Shown piece by piece: positions 26,498 to 35,739 of a stretch of DNA of 64,000 bases; within the stretch, counting starts at the first letter, position 1, and every line of letters starts with the position of its first letter. The stretch is from Chondrinema litorale (GTDB taxonomy: Bacteria; Bacteroidota; Bacteroidia; Cytophagales; Flammeovirgaceae). Under the pieces are notes generated by a model. It saw nothing but the letters and a program-made list of their open reading frames with translations. It searched no databases and had not been told where the DNA came from. The stretch lies in assembly GCF_026250525.1 (NCBI RefSeq), contig NZ_CP111043.1, forward strand, positions 248,001 to 312,000, given 5' to 3'. A program made the translations under genes and the position numbers.

Positions 26498-26524
26498 AAC
26501 GGTTTTGGATTAACCAAAACCGTT
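26498..26524 (+). other. perfect hairpin after hpf, no T tract
   Basis: An 11-bp perfect stem AACGGTTTTGG/CCAAAACCGTT (26498-26508 with 26514-26524) with a 5-base loop lies 14 bases after the hpf stop. The following bases are pyrimidine-rich (ACTCTCCCTCC) rather than a T run, so a classical intrinsic terminator is not evident; it may stabilise the 3' end or mark a processing site. Confidence 0.6.
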
Positions 26525-26593
26525 ACTCTCCCTCCTATTCTTTCATCCTGCTCTGTACGCTTTTTCAGTATTTATTCTTTTAAATTCTATCTT

Positions 26594-27004
26594 ATGAAAA
26601 TCGTTTACAAGCACATCTTTCTAATAGTTTTTTTCTTCACCACATACAATTTTTGCCATGCCCAAAATATCACAGGCACAGAACATCAAATCGATATAGA
26701 AATTAACGAATGCTACGATAAAAACCCTAGCAAATTAGGCATAATGGAATGCGAAATTATGGGTTATCAAAAATGGAAAACAGAAGTTGACAGAGTATTT
26801 AACCTCTTGCTAAGTAAGTTAGATAGTGAGAGCCAACTTATACTAAAAGAACAGCAAAGAGCTTGGGAAGCACTTACAAAACTACAGTTTGAACTAAACG
26901 AAAAATTATATTCAAATCAGGTTTCTCTATTGGCTACAATCACCACAGATTTGATGCGAAGGCGTGCCATGGAATTACAATCTCATTTAAATGTACTGCA
27001 ATAA
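26594..27004 (+). CDS. exported DUF1311 / LprI-like protein
   Basis: 136 residues with a signal peptide ending near CHAQ (residue 24). The mature part has the DUF1311 pattern: ECYDKNPSKLGIMECEIMGYQKWKTEVDRVFNLLLSKL, then LKEQQRAWEALTKLQFELNEKLY. The two cysteines in NECYD and MECE are the conserved disulfide pair. LprI-like proteins are periplasmic and some inhibit lysozyme; that role is not established here. It occupies the position where many Bacteroidota carry tRNAs and tuf after hpf. Confidence 0.82.
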   Translation: MKIVYKHIFLIVFFFTTYNFCHAQNITGTEHQIDIEINECYDKNPSKLGIMECEIMGYQKWKTEVDRVFNLLLSKLDSESQLILKEQQRAWEALTKLQFELNEKLYSNQVSLLATITTDLMRRRAMELQSHLNVLQ

Positions 27005-27069
27005 ATAAGGTATCCATATAGATGAACACCTTATAACCATTTCACAAATTTGAGCTTATAAGATTTAGG

Positions 27070-28098
27070 CTAGAGTGATTTTCTTTTTATATAGGAAAAT
27101 TTGTTTAGTTGCCTTTTTAAGTCATTTTCTTTTATCATTCTGGCTATTTCTTTACTCATCATCATATAATCGGTAGAAACTACATCTATTCCACCGCACA
27201 AAATCTCTTTTATTGGGCTATCGTTATAAGAAATAACGCCAGTATCTACACCTAATATCAGGCTTTTGTCTTTCATCTTTTTTATCAAATCAATCAAGTC
27301 TTCTTCTAGAATTACCAAATAAGCATTTCGTCTTTCTACTTCGCAGTTTGATAAGCCATACTCAACGTTAAACTTGAGTTTATTATGAAAACAGAAGTTT
27401 CTAAAGCCAGTAATTATTTTTTCGCAATAACCAGACTTTGTCTTATCTGGAAATATCAAGTTAAACTTCTCATACTTTTTTAAATGCAGTGTTGCTTCAG
27501 AAAGTGCATTGTAGATATCCCATTCAAAGTCTTGATAAACACCTGCATATGAGGCATTTAATCCTTCAATAAAGTAGTCCATCAATATTAACTTTTCGGG
27601 AGAAAAGCGCTTGATTAGCTTTAAAACCTCAGGTTGGGGAGCATCAAACTGTGGTACTAATACGATGTGATGGAAATGATTAAGGCCATCATCAATTACT
27701 TCGTTCATTATGCTTATATCACCATTGTGAATGAGCAAATCAATAATTGTATTATCGCCAAAAGCTTCAGCAAACTTCGAAAAGATAAACTTTTTGTAAG
27801 TACTGATTTTGTTAAATACAACTAGTATTCTCTTTTTACCTATGCATTGCGTATTGTTAATGTAAAATCCCTTACCTCTTACAGAAACAATTACACCTTT
27901 GTCTCTTAACTCATTATAAGCCTTTTCTACAGTGTCTCTGGATAGCAGATATTCAAAACTGGTCTCATTAATTGAAGGGATTTTTTGACCTTTTTTGAAT
28001 TTTCCGATGTGGATGTCAGCAATTATAGAATCTACAACTTGCTTGTACTTTGGAATTCTCGAATAGTTGTTTATAGTCTCAGCAGTATTCATTTTCAT
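27070..28098 (-). CDS. GntR-family regulator with periplasmic-binding-like sensor domain
   Basis: 342 residues. The GntR winged helix is about 15-85: YKQVVDSIIADIHIGKFKKGQKIPSINE, DTVEKAYNELRDKGVIVSVRGKGFYI. The rest (about 95-335) resembles the LacI/sugar-binding type I periplasmic-binding fold (RILVVFNKISTYKKFIFSKFAEAF; LILMDYF; YLVILEEDLIDLIKKM; GIDVVSTDYMMM), as in Bacteroidota arabinose/xylose-type regulators. It probably senses a sugar, but no sugar operon adjoins it. Single gene, divergent from holA. Confidence 0.85.
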   Translation of the reverse strand: MKMNTAETINNYSRIPKYKQVVDSIIADIHIGKFKKGQKIPSINETSFEYLLSRDTVEKAYNELRDKGVIVSVRGKGFYINNTQCIGKKRILVVFNKISTYKKFIFSKFAEAFGDNTIIDLLIHNGDISIMNEVIDDGLNHFHHIVLVPQFDAPQPEVLKLIKRFSPEKLILMDYFIEGLNASYAGVYQDFEWDIYNALSEATLHLKKYEKFNLIFPDKTKSGYCEKIITGFRNFCFHNKLKFNVEYGLSNCEVERRNAYLVILEEDLIDLIKKMKDKSLILGVDTGVISYNDSPIKEILCGGIDVVSTDYMMMSKEIARMIKENDLKRQLNKFSYIKRKSL

Positions 28099-28321
28099 AT
28101 GGTTAATTAATAGCCAGTACTTAGTTTCATATTTAAACTAAGTTAGTTTTTTTCTTGAGAAATAAAAAAAGTTAGCAATTAATTTTATCAATAAATGCAA
28201 AAATTTAGGCAATACTCTATAAAACATTGCCAAAATACTATCAAAATAGAGAGGTAAATTGTCCAATTTCAGGATTTAAAAATTGATACTTACACACTTA
28301 GAGATAATTAAAAATGTCTGG

Positions 28322-28329
28322 TATCTTTG
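28322..28329 (+). promoter_or_regulatory. -7 box of the holA promoter
   Basis: TATCTTTG is an exact TAnnTTTG match, 31 bases before the holA ATG. The -33 element is weak (TTAG near 28298). Confidence 0.5.
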
Positions 28330-28360
28330 AGCTTTAAAAACAATATACCAATAGAAAAAC

Positions 28361-29380
28361 ATGGCAGTATCTGCTTTTGACATATTAAATGAGCTTAAAA
28401 AAGGAAAATATGCACCACTCTATTTTTTATATGGTGACGAACCTTTTTTTATAGATAAAATTTCTGAATACATAGAAGAGCATGCACTTACAATAAGTGA
28501 AAAAGGCTTTAACCAAACTATTATTTATGGTAAAGATTTATCTATTGGTAAATTACTTGAGAGTGCCAGAAGCTTCCCGATGATGGCTAAAAGGCAAGTA
28601 ATTATTATAAAAGAAGCGCAGGCATTTCAAGATATTTCTAAAAAAGACGGACAAGACCTTTTAGCTAAATACGCACAAAATCCCACTCCTACAACAATTC
28701 TTGTATTCTGTTACAAGCATAAAAAACCAGATGCACGAACAGAAATGTTTAAGGTGCTAAATAAACATGCTGTTCTGGTAGAAAGCAAAAAGATATACGA
28801 CGATAAACTACCCGGTTGGATAAAACAGTATTTTAAAGAAATAAACTATAGTATTCAGGAAAAAGCCGCATTTATGATGGCTGAATTTATTGGCAACGAT
28901 CTGAGCAGAATTACCAACGAAGCCGATAAAATGGTGATTAACTATCCTGAAAATACAGAACTTACTTCAGAGCATATTCTAAAACACATTGGTATTAGCA
29001 AAGAATTTAATGTTTTTGAACTGCAAACGGCACTGGCTAAAAAAGATGTGTTAAAAGCAAACAAGATCATTAACTACTTTGCATCCAACCCAAAGGATAA
29101 TCCGTTAATACCAATAATATCTTTATTGTATAACTATTTTACCAAAATACTTTTACTGCACGATAACAAAGGAGCTTCTAAAGACGAACTAGCAAGAAAA
29201 CTTAGAATTAGCCCCTATTTTTTAACTGAATATCAAACGGCAGCCAGAAACTATCCGGTAAGTAAAGTGTTAAATAATATCCATTACATCCATCAGGCTG
29301 ATTTGTATTCTAAAGGAATCGAAAGTGTAAAAAAGGATTCGGCGATTCTAAAAGAACTGATTTTTAAAATTTTACATTAA
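28361..29380 (+). CDS. holA: DNA polymerase III subunit delta
   Basis: 339 residues. The N-terminus PLYFLYGDEPFFIDKISEYIEEH is the HolA pattern (YxLxGxExxLxxE), followed by ARSFPMMAKRQVIIIKEA. The C-terminal domain has FELQTALAKKDVLKANKIINYF and IPIISLLYNYFTKILLLHD. It is the clamp-opening subunit of the polymerase III clamp loader; like other delta subunits it has no functional Walker A. Length is normal. Confidence 0.95.
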   Translation: MAVSAFDILNELKKGKYAPLYFLYGDEPFFIDKISEYIEEHALTISEKGFNQTIIYGKDLSIGKLLESARSFPMMAKRQVIIIKEAQAFQDISKKDGQDLLAKYAQNPTPTTILVFCYKHKKPDARTEMFKVLNKHAVLVESKKIYDDKLPGWIKQYFKEINYSIQEKAAFMMAEFIGNDLSRITNEADKMVINYPENTELTSEHILKHIGISKEFNVFELQTALAKKDVLKANKIINYFASNPKDNPLIPIISLLYNYFTKILLLHDNKGASKDELARKLRISPYFLTEYQTAARNYPVSKVLNNIHYIHQADLYSKGIESVKKDSAILKELIFKILH

Positions 29381-29429
29381 ATATTTTAAAGAAGTTTAGT
29401 TTAACAGCTAATAGAAAGCAACACAATAG

Positions 29430-29457
29430 TTGTTTTACTAAATATTTTTTATATTTG
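29430..29457 (+). promoter_or_regulatory. Bacteroidota-type promoter of the phenylalanine hydroxylase gene
   Basis: TTG at 29430-29432, 17 bases, then TATATTTG at 29450-29457, an exact TAnnTTTG box, 25 bases before the ATG. Confidence 0.7.
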
Positions 29458-29482
29458 AATAGACCACCAATAAACAATTACC

Positions 29483-30211
29483 ATGATTCAAGAATATAGT
29501 AAATACACTGACGATGACAGGTTTGCTTGGAAAAGCTTGTTCGATAGGCAAATGGAAGTTCTACCCGGCAGAGCTTCTCAAGCTTACTTTGATGGCATAA
29601 AAGCTATAAATTTTAGTAGAGACAAAATCCCTCATTTTGAAGAAGTAAATAAAGTTTTAAAATCAATTACAGGTTGGCAACTAGAGGTTGTAAAAGGTTT
29701 AATAGACAATAAACTATTCTTTGAACTTCTCGAAAACAAAAGATTTCCAGCAAGCACATGGTTTAGAAAACCTGAGCAATTAGACTACCTTGAGGAGCCA
29801 GATATGTTTCATGACGTATTCGGACATGTGCCATTATTAACCAACCAACATTTCTTTAAGTTTTTAAACGGCCTAAGTAAAATTGCCCTAAAAAACATTA
29901 AAAATGAATATGCAATAGAGCTTATATCAAGGCTTTATTGGTATACTGTAGAGTTTGGGTTAATAGATAATGAAAATGGCCTCAAAATCTACGGAGCAGG
30001 CATTTTATCTTCTAGTGGAGAGTCTATTTATTGCCTATCTAATAAGCCTGAAAGAAGACCTTACAATGTAGCCGAAATCATGAACACTCCCTATATCAAA
30101 GATAAATTTCAGGAAAAATACTGGGTAATAAACTCATACAAACAGCTTTTCGAATCGGTTGATGAAATCGAAGAAACACTCGGAAAAATGCTTGTTACCA
30201 ATCATAATTAA
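29483..30211 (+). CDS. phhA: phenylalanine 4-monooxygenase
   Basis: 242 residues, the catalytic domain only, without an ACT regulatory domain, as in bacterial enzymes. The iron site is intact: His110 and His115 in MFHDVFGHVPLL, and Glu157 in YTVEFGL. YGAGILSSSGES is the conserved substrate/pterin region. It converts phenylalanine to tyrosine with tetrahydrobiopterin. No pterin dehydratase (phhB) is adjacent. A tyrosine-phosphatase-like gene follows at 50 bases and may be cotranscribed. Confidence 0.94.
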   Translation: MIQEYSKYTDDDRFAWKSLFDRQMEVLPGRASQAYFDGIKAINFSRDKIPHFEEVNKVLKSITGWQLEVVKGLIDNKLFFELLENKRFPASTWFRKPEQLDYLEEPDMFHDVFGHVPLLTNQHFFKFLNGLSKIALKNIKNEYAIELISRLYWYTVEFGLIDNENGLKIYGAGILSSSGESIYCLSNKPERRPYNVAEIMNTPYIKDKFQEKYWVINSYKQLFESVDEIEETLGKMLVTNHN

Positions 30212-30261
30212 TCGGAAACTTTTAAATTAGTTCGAGACGTTACAAGGTAAAAATCGAATTT

Positions 30262-31035
30262 ATGAAAATTCATCCGGGAAGACTGATCCACCTGGAAGGA
30301 ACTGATAATTTCAGAGATCTGGGTGGTTACAAAAACAAAGAAGGACTTACTGTAAAATGGGGCAAACTCTATAGGTCTGGCAGACTAAATAACCTTTCTG
30401 AAAGTGACCATGAGATCATCTCCATTCTTAAAATTAAAACCATTGTAGATTTTAGGAAAAAAGATGAAATAGAGAAACATCCCAATATTTTGCCAATAGA
30501 AAACAAAATCAATTCTGTAAACCTGCCTATTACTTCTGGTGTAAATGGAGCTGGCTTAACCAGCAAAATTCTCGCAGGTGAAAAAAACATTCATGTAGAT
30601 GGGCACGAAATGATGCTCAATGCTTATACTTTTTATTCGACCAAAGCACAGGAAGAATATAAAGAGTTTTTTAGGCTATTGTTGAAAAATGATAATTGCC
30701 CTCTCCTATTTCACTGTACTGCGGGTAAAGATAGAACCGGTTTTGCAGCAGCTATGCTTTTAAGTGCTTTGGAGGTTCCAAAAGAAACCATTTTTGAAGA
30801 TTACTTATTAACCAATCATTACAGAAAAGCATTTAATGAAGCAAAAATGGCTGGTGCAGATGATGATAAAGAGCTAGAAACCATCAAATCTTTTGTGGAA
30901 GTTAGAAATGTTTATCTCGAAAAATCTTTCCAAGAAATTGAACAGTTAAGTGGCTCGGTTGAAAATTATCTCTTTTCAGAACTGAAATTGGGTTCTGAGG
31001 AAATAAATCAACTTAGAAGAAATTTTCTGGAATAG
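30262..31035 (+). CDS. tyrosine-protein phosphatase, Y_phosphatase3 family
   Basis: 257 residues. The N-terminus GTDNFRDLGGYKNKEGLTVKWGKLYRSGRLNNLSESD is the hallmark of this family. The P-loop is HCTAGKDRTG, with nucleophile Cys152 and Arg158; LYRSGRL and the C-terminal helical part complete the fold. Members act on phosphotyrosine, phosphoinositides or small phosphates; the substrate here is unknown. No signal peptide, so cytoplasmic. It converges on recN, with stops 4 bases apart. Confidence 0.9.
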   Translation: MKIHPGRLIHLEGTDNFRDLGGYKNKEGLTVKWGKLYRSGRLNNLSESDHEIISILKIKTIVDFRKKDEIEKHPNILPIENKINSVNLPITSGVNGAGLTSKILAGEKNIHVDGHEMMLNAYTFYSTKAQEEYKEFFRLLLKNDNCPLLFHCTAGKDRTGFAAAMLLSALEVPKETIFEDYLLTNHYRKAFNEAKMAGADDDKELETIKSFVEVRNVYLEKSFQEIEQLSGSVENYLFSELKLGSEEINQLRRNFLE

Positions 31036-31039
31036 CTGC

Positions 31040-32695
31040 TTATTGCATTTGCATTAACTCTCTGGCACTTTGAAAAGCAGTCTCACTTGGATTTGCTCCG
31101 CCAATCATTGCCGCTATTTCTTTTATTCTTTCGTCTTCGGTTAATTTGCGTAACTTACTTACAGATTTTACTGCATTATTATCTTTATATACAAAATAAT
31201 GCGCATCACCTTTAGCTGCGATCTGAGGTAAGTGGCTAATAGCTATTACCTGATGGTTTTCAGACATTTCTTGCATCATAATTCCCACTTTAATAGAAAT
31301 CTCACCCGAAATACCTGTGTCTATTTCATCGAAGATAATAGTTGGTAACTGAGTTTTACCTGCCAGAATGTATTTAATAGAAAGCATTAAACGAGAAAAT
31401 TCTCCACCAGAAGCTACATTCTTTAATTCTTGAGGCTCAATACCTTTGTTAGCCGAAAACAAGAAATTATAATCATCAAATCCAGAAGAAGTGGCTTCGA
31501 TTATTTGATGTTTGATATGTAAACGTGCATTAGGCATTCCTAATTGATTCAAAAGTGCCGCAATCTGGCTTTCCAGATTTTCTTTTACAGCATTTCTTTT
31601 TTCAGTAAGAGTAGCACCTAGTTTTTTTACCAATTGAAACTTCTCATTTTTCAATTTCTCAGCTTTTTCAAGCTCTCCATCGAAGTTGAGCACTTTATCT
31701 ACTTTTTCTTGTAAATCGTTTCTAATGGCAAGCAGTTCTTCTACTGTTTGCACATGGTGTTTTTTCTGTAGCGTGTAGAGATTATCCAGTTTATCTTGCA
31801 AAAAGCTAATCTGCTCATGGTCTAAAAATAAATCACTCTCCTCACCCTCTACTTCCAAATTAATATCGCTTAACTCTATCTGCACACTTTCTATACGCTC
31901 TTTAAGCTCATTAAACTTAGGAGAAAACTGTTTGATTTGCCCTAAAGCTGCTGCTGCTGATTTTAAACCCGCTTCTACAGAAAACTCAGCATTAGCCAAA
32001 TATTCTAAAACTGTGTTGAGATTAGATTTAATGGTTTCTGCGTTTTCCAGCTTTTCTAACTCAGTTTCTAACTCAGCCTGATTTAAATTGTCTAGCTCAA
32101 CTTTATCTAATTCATCAAATAAATGCTGGTTAAAATCGAATGCTTTCTGCATTTCTCGGCTTTCTTCCAACAAAGACTTATAAGCCTTTTCAGCCTTTTT
32201 AAAGTCGCGATAAACTTCTTTGTATTTAGCCAATTCTGCACTAGTTCCTGCAAATGCATCAATCACATTTAACTGAAAACCCGAAGTACTCATTAAAAGG
32301 TTATCGTGCTGAGAGTGAATATCCATTAACTTGGATGAAATGGTGCGCAATGCATCCAATTTTACCGGAGTATCATTAATAAATGCTCTTGACTTACCAC
32401 TTGGTGTAATTTCTCTTCTTAGGTATGAAACTTCTGCATAGTCTAGCTCCTGCTCATCAAACAAACTTTTTAAGTGATAACCCGAAACATCAAAAGTACC
32501 TTCAATAATGCACTTCTCTCCTTCGTCAAAAAGCACTTTGGTATCAGCCCTATTTCCCAGCAATAAGCCCAATGCACCTAGCATAATAGATTTACCTGCT
32601 CCCGTTTCGCCAGTAATAATATTTAACTTGGCAGATGGTTCAAGTTCTAATTGTTGAATAAGTGCATAATTTCTAATGAGCAAATGTTTCAGCAT
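31040..32695 (-). CDS. recN: DNA repair protein RecN
   Basis: 551 residues, an SMC-like ATPase. Walker A is TGETGAGKS near residue 30; a long coiled coil covers about 150-370 with a helical turn; the C-terminal ATPase half has ASGGEFSRLMLSIKYIL (signature), TIIFDEIDTGISGEI (Walker B) and QVIAISHLPQIAAKGDAHY (switch His). It acts in double-strand break repair with RecA. Full length, all motifs present. Confidence 0.97.
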   Translation of the reverse strand: MLKHLLIRNYALIQQLELEPSAKLNIITGETGAGKSIMLGALGLLLGNRADTKVLFDEGEKCIIEGTFDVSGYHLKSLFDEQELDYAEVSYLRREITPSGKSRAFINDTPVKLDALRTISSKLMDIHSQHDNLLMSTSGFQLNVIDAFAGTSAELAKYKEVYRDFKKAEKAYKSLLEESREMQKAFDFNQHLFDELDKVELDNLNQAELETELEKLENAETIKSNLNTVLEYLANAEFSVEAGLKSAAAALGQIKQFSPKFNELKERIESVQIELSDINLEVEGEESDLFLDHEQISFLQDKLDNLYTLQKKHHVQTVEELLAIRNDLQEKVDKVLNFDGELEKAEKLKNEKFQLVKKLGATLTEKRNAVKENLESQIAALLNQLGMPNARLHIKHQIIEATSSGFDDYNFLFSANKGIEPQELKNVASGGEFSRLMLSIKYILAGKTQLPTIIFDEIDTGISGEISIKVGIMMQEMSENHQVIAISHLPQIAAKGDAHYFVYKDNNAVKSVSKLRKLTEDERIKEIAAMIGGANPSETAFQSARELMQMQ

Positions 32696-32817
32696 AGATT
32701 GAAAGCAAAAATTAACTTCTGAATTGATACAATACCTTGGTCAAAATTAGCAGATTAAACTAATCTATCTAAACTTTAACCGAAATATAGTTTTGATTAA
32801 TTAATCGATAAATAGAA

Positions 32818-33702
32818 TTACAAATAACTTTTAGCGATTTCGAGTGCCTGCATTCCATATCCTCCTCCAAAAAGAAAATAGTGATTTAGATAATGGTATA
32901 ACATATATAAATTATTTCTCTCTCTCCACTCAGCAGGTAAAGGAAAAGTTTCTTCGTAAGCAGCCCAAAAACGAGAAGAAAAACCGCCAAACATAGTAGT
33001 AAGCGCTAAATCGAGTTCTCTGTCTGCATAAGCAGAAGCAGGATCAATTAAAGCTGGACCTTTTTCTGAGTACATATAATTACCCGACCACAAATCGCCA
33101 TGATTTAAAGCAGCATCTGGTTGATGCCCAATTATTTCTGGTAATTTATCTAGCAAACTATCGTAAATTTTTAATGAGTGGGAATCTAGCGGTCTTTTAG
33201 CCTTTATCTGATTTAACAAATTACCCAATCGCTGATCTCTATAAAAATCTATCCAATTGTTTTGATGAGTATTATCCTGCAAAGTAGCACCACAATAATT
33301 ATCGTGAGCAAAGCCAAATTGCTTTTGTGTAAACTGATGTATTTGTGCCAATCCTATCCCCAATGCTTCATCTTGGCTACTTCTGTCACTGGCTGGCGAC
33401 ATAAATTCTGTAATCAACAAAGCAGGAAAAGTATCAACAGGCTCTAAAGCCAAATACACTTCTGGTATAGCTAAAATAGAACCTGCCTTTTTTAATTCGG
33501 TGAGGCATTCGGCTTCTCTCAGAAAAAGATCGTCTGGACAATTGGCATTCCATTTGGCAAAAAAAACACCTTTGTTAGTTACCAGTTTCGACGCAGCATT
33601 GATGCAACCACCACTCAGAGATGATACATCTTGCAACACAATGCCACTATCAATTTCTGACTGCAAACAATTTTCGAGATAGCTGTAGTTCTTATTACTC
33701 AT
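32818..33702 (-). CDS. fructosamine kinase-family protein
   Basis: 294 residues, an aminoglycoside-phosphotransferase-like fold. Recognised by LSGGCINAASKLVTNKGVFFAKWN (ATP-binding strands), the catalytic loop NHGDLWSGNYMY and metal-binding ALIDPASAYADRELDLALTTMFGG, ending FWAAYEETFPL. Family members phosphorylate fructosamine or ribulosamine adducts on glycated proteins, leading to their repair. It sits two bases after the start of the DUF2027-Smr gene's coding end and is probably cotranscribed with it. Confidence 0.92.
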   Translation of the reverse strand: MSNKNYSYLENCLQSEIDSGIVLQDVSSLSGGCINAASKLVTNKGVFFAKWNANCPDDLFLREAECLTELKKAGSILAIPEVYLALEPVDTFPALLITEFMSPASDRSSQDEALGIGLAQIHQFTQKQFGFAHDNYCGATLQDNTHQNNWIDFYRDQRLGNLLNQIKAKRPLDSHSLKIYDSLLDKLPEIIGHQPDAALNHGDLWSGNYMYSEKGPALIDPASAYADRELDLALTTMFGGFSSRFWAAYEETFPLPAEWRERNNLYMLYHYLNHYFLFGGGYGMQALEIAKSYL

Positions 33703-33704
33703 TC

Positions 33705-34688
33705 TTATTTAATCTTTACTAGCGTAGCACCATAGCCAAATTTCTGCTTATGCGCATCTTTAAAATAGGCTACATGCTGGTGTCCGCTTAATCTTTGATG
33801 TATAGCAGCCTTTAAAACTCCCGCTCCTACTCCATGGATAAAAATAATCTCGTCTACTCCATTAAAAATGGCTTTATCCAACTCGTCCTCAAAGTAATTA
33901 AGCTGTCTGGATATAATTTGTTCGTTTGAAAGACTCAAAGCTTGCGGATCAAACTTTTCGATGTGTAAATCCACCTCTTTTCTTCCACCTTGTTTTGCTG
34001 CACTAAAATCAGTTTTTGTTACTTCGGTAATGTGCATATTTTTACCACCAGTAAGGCTTTCTTTTAACTTTTCAGGATCGATGGTTTTGGTTTCTTCATC
34101 AATCTGGAAACAATAACCTTCTTTACCTAAAAGCGGAATTTCTTTTTTGTGCTTAAAAAAGCTATTTGCTCTAAATTTCAATCTAGTAATAAGTGGCGCT
34201 GGCAAACTAAATTTACCTTGAGTAAAATATAAAACCTGAAAAACAAAAGCTGGCCATTTTTCAAACTTATCGATATTTACTTCGTGAATTTTCTTTACTT
34301 CACGGCTTCTTAAAACCCCAGAGCTAATTCCCATAAAGTTCTTGCCTTCTTCTTCACAAAACACATATGAAAGCTGCATATCGGTATTATTTGCCAAATG
34401 CATCTCTAACATTTTATCATTATAATGATGAAAACCCAAGAATATACCTTTATGAGCATGAACAACTACTGGTTCTTTAGTCTCTTTTTTCGAATCTGAC
34501 TTTTTTGTTGGAACTTCATCACCAAAAGCTTTTTTCTCAGATTCAGAAATCACTACTAAATCTGTTCTCATATATGGAATTCTAAAACCATCTTCAATTT
34601 CTACTTCTACCTCCATACCAGAAATAAAACTGGTTACCACGCCTTCTTCGCTACCACTAATGCTTCTAACTCTGTCTCCTATATTCAT
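33705..34688 (-). CDS. DUF2027 domain protein with C-terminal Smr domain
   Basis: 327 residues. The N-terminus MNIGDRVRSISGSEEGVVTSFISGMEVEVEIEDG is an SH3-like beta barrel; a Bacteroidota-specific DUF2027 region follows (about 75-210). The C-terminal Smr domain (about 235-327) has EVDLHIEKF (Asp240-Leu-His242) and IHGVGAGVLKAAIHQRL (HGxGxG, 285-290), the motifs linked to nuclease activity in MutS2/Smr proteins. Likely a nucleic-acid-acting protein; the true function is unknown. It precedes the fructosamine-kinase gene by 2 bases. Confidence 0.88.
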   Translation of the reverse strand: MNIGDRVRSISGSEEGVVTSFISGMEVEVEIEDGFRIPYMRTDLVVISESEKKAFGDEVPTKKSDSKKETKEPVVVHAHKGIFLGFHHYNDKMLEMHLANNTDMQLSYVFCEEEGKNFMGISSGVLRSREVKKIHEVNIDKFEKWPAFVFQVLYFTQGKFSLPAPLITRLKFRANSFFKHKKEIPLLGKEGYCFQIDEETKTIDPEKLKESLTGGKNMHITEVTKTDFSAAKQGGRKEVDLHIEKFDPQALSLSNEQIISRQLNYFEDELDKAIFNGVDEIIFIHGVGAGVLKAAIHQRLSGHQHVAYFKDAHKQKFGYGATLVKIK

Positions 34689-34760
34689 AATTTTAAATAA
34701 TTTCTGTTGATTGTGTGCAAAAGTACCAATTTCAAAGAGAGAATATATTATTCTAAAAAC

Positions 34761-35591
34761 TTAATCATCTTTATGCGGTAGAGGTTTACCACAGTGCGGA
34801 CAAAACTTATAGCTATCATCGTTTTCTCTGGCTTTTTTCTCCTTCTCTTTATTGATTCTATCCATAAAAGCTGAGCTCAAAATACCAGTTGGCAATGCCA
34901 CAATTCCAATACCGAGTACAGCAATTACACCACTAAGAAACTTACCCAAAGCAGTAACCGGATAAATATCACCATAACCTACTGTAGTAAGTGTTGCTAC
35001 AGCCCACCAAAATGCTTGTCCAATATTGCTAAAAGATTCTGGCTGCGCTTGATTTTCTATGTTATACATAAGGGATGAAGCCACCAACATTAAAATAAAA
35101 GCCACAAAAAGTGTCGCTCCCATATCACTCCAACACTCTTTTAAAACTGAAAAAACCAACCTTAAGGAACTGTTGTATCTATTGAGTTTTAAAATTCTGA
35201 GTAGTCTTAATAAGCGAAGCAGTCTTAAGAATCTGAGATCGAGACTTACAAAGAATGGCAAATAGAAAGGTAAAATGGCCAATAAATCAATTAAACCAAT
35301 TGGCGAAAAAATAAATTTAATGGCAGAAGTTACCCGTGATTCTGATGGATAAAGATAATTACTTGTCCAAATTCGAAGTGCATATTCAAGTGTAAAAACA
35401 ATTACAGAGAAGTATTCAAAAGCAGTAAAAATTACGCCTATTTTATCATTTAATTCTTTGTATGAGGCTAGAATAATAGCCAATACATTTAATACAATTA
35501 AAGTGGTAATCCAAAAATCAAATTTCTCTCCTGTCTCATCACCTGATAGTTGTGCATTCAGGATGTTAAATGTTTTCTTTTTGATGTTCAT
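34761..35591 (-). CDS. voltage-gated potassium-channel-like ion transporter with zinc-ribbon tail
   Basis: 276 residues, six membrane helices. S4 is unusually regular: basic residues every third position from Arg120 to Arg138 (RFLRLLRLLRLLRILKLNR). The pore helix and selectivity filter are TLTTVGYGDIYPVT (TVGYGD 203-208), a canonical K+ filter. S6 follows to about 243. The cytoplasmic tail ends FCPHCGKPLPH, a half zinc ribbon with Cys264 and Cys267. It should form tetrameric channels. The tail may bind metal or a partner. Single gene, probably its own unit. Confidence 0.9.
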   Translation of the reverse strand: MNIKKKTFNILNAQLSGDETGEKFDFWITTLIVLNVLAIILASYKELNDKIGVIFTAFEYFSVIVFTLEYALRIWTSNYLYPSESRVTSAIKFIFSPIGLIDLLAILPFYLPFFVSLDLRFLRLLRLLRLLRILKLNRYNSSLRLVFSVLKECWSDMGATLFVAFILMLVASSLMYNIENQAQPESFSNIGQAFWWAVATLTTVGYGDIYPVTALGKFLSGVIAVLGIGIVALPTGILSSAFMDRINKEKEKKARENDDSYKFCPHCGKPLPHKDD

Positions 35592-35693
35592 AGAAGTCGT
35601 CAGCTAAGATATCTTTTGTAATTGCTATATTAAGGAGGATTCTACCCAATAAAAACAATATTGAACTAAAACTAAAATTTTAAACTTGATCTG

Positions 35694-35725
35694 TTTGTCC
35701 TTACCAACTCATTGAATTTACTTTG
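35694..35725 (+). promoter_or_regulatory. candidate promoter of gmhA
   Basis: TTTG at 35694-35697, 20 bases, then TTACTTTG at 35718-35725, one mismatch from TAnnTTTG, 14 bases before the ATG. Confidence 0.5.
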
Positions 35726-35739
35726 GAAAAAAATTAATC

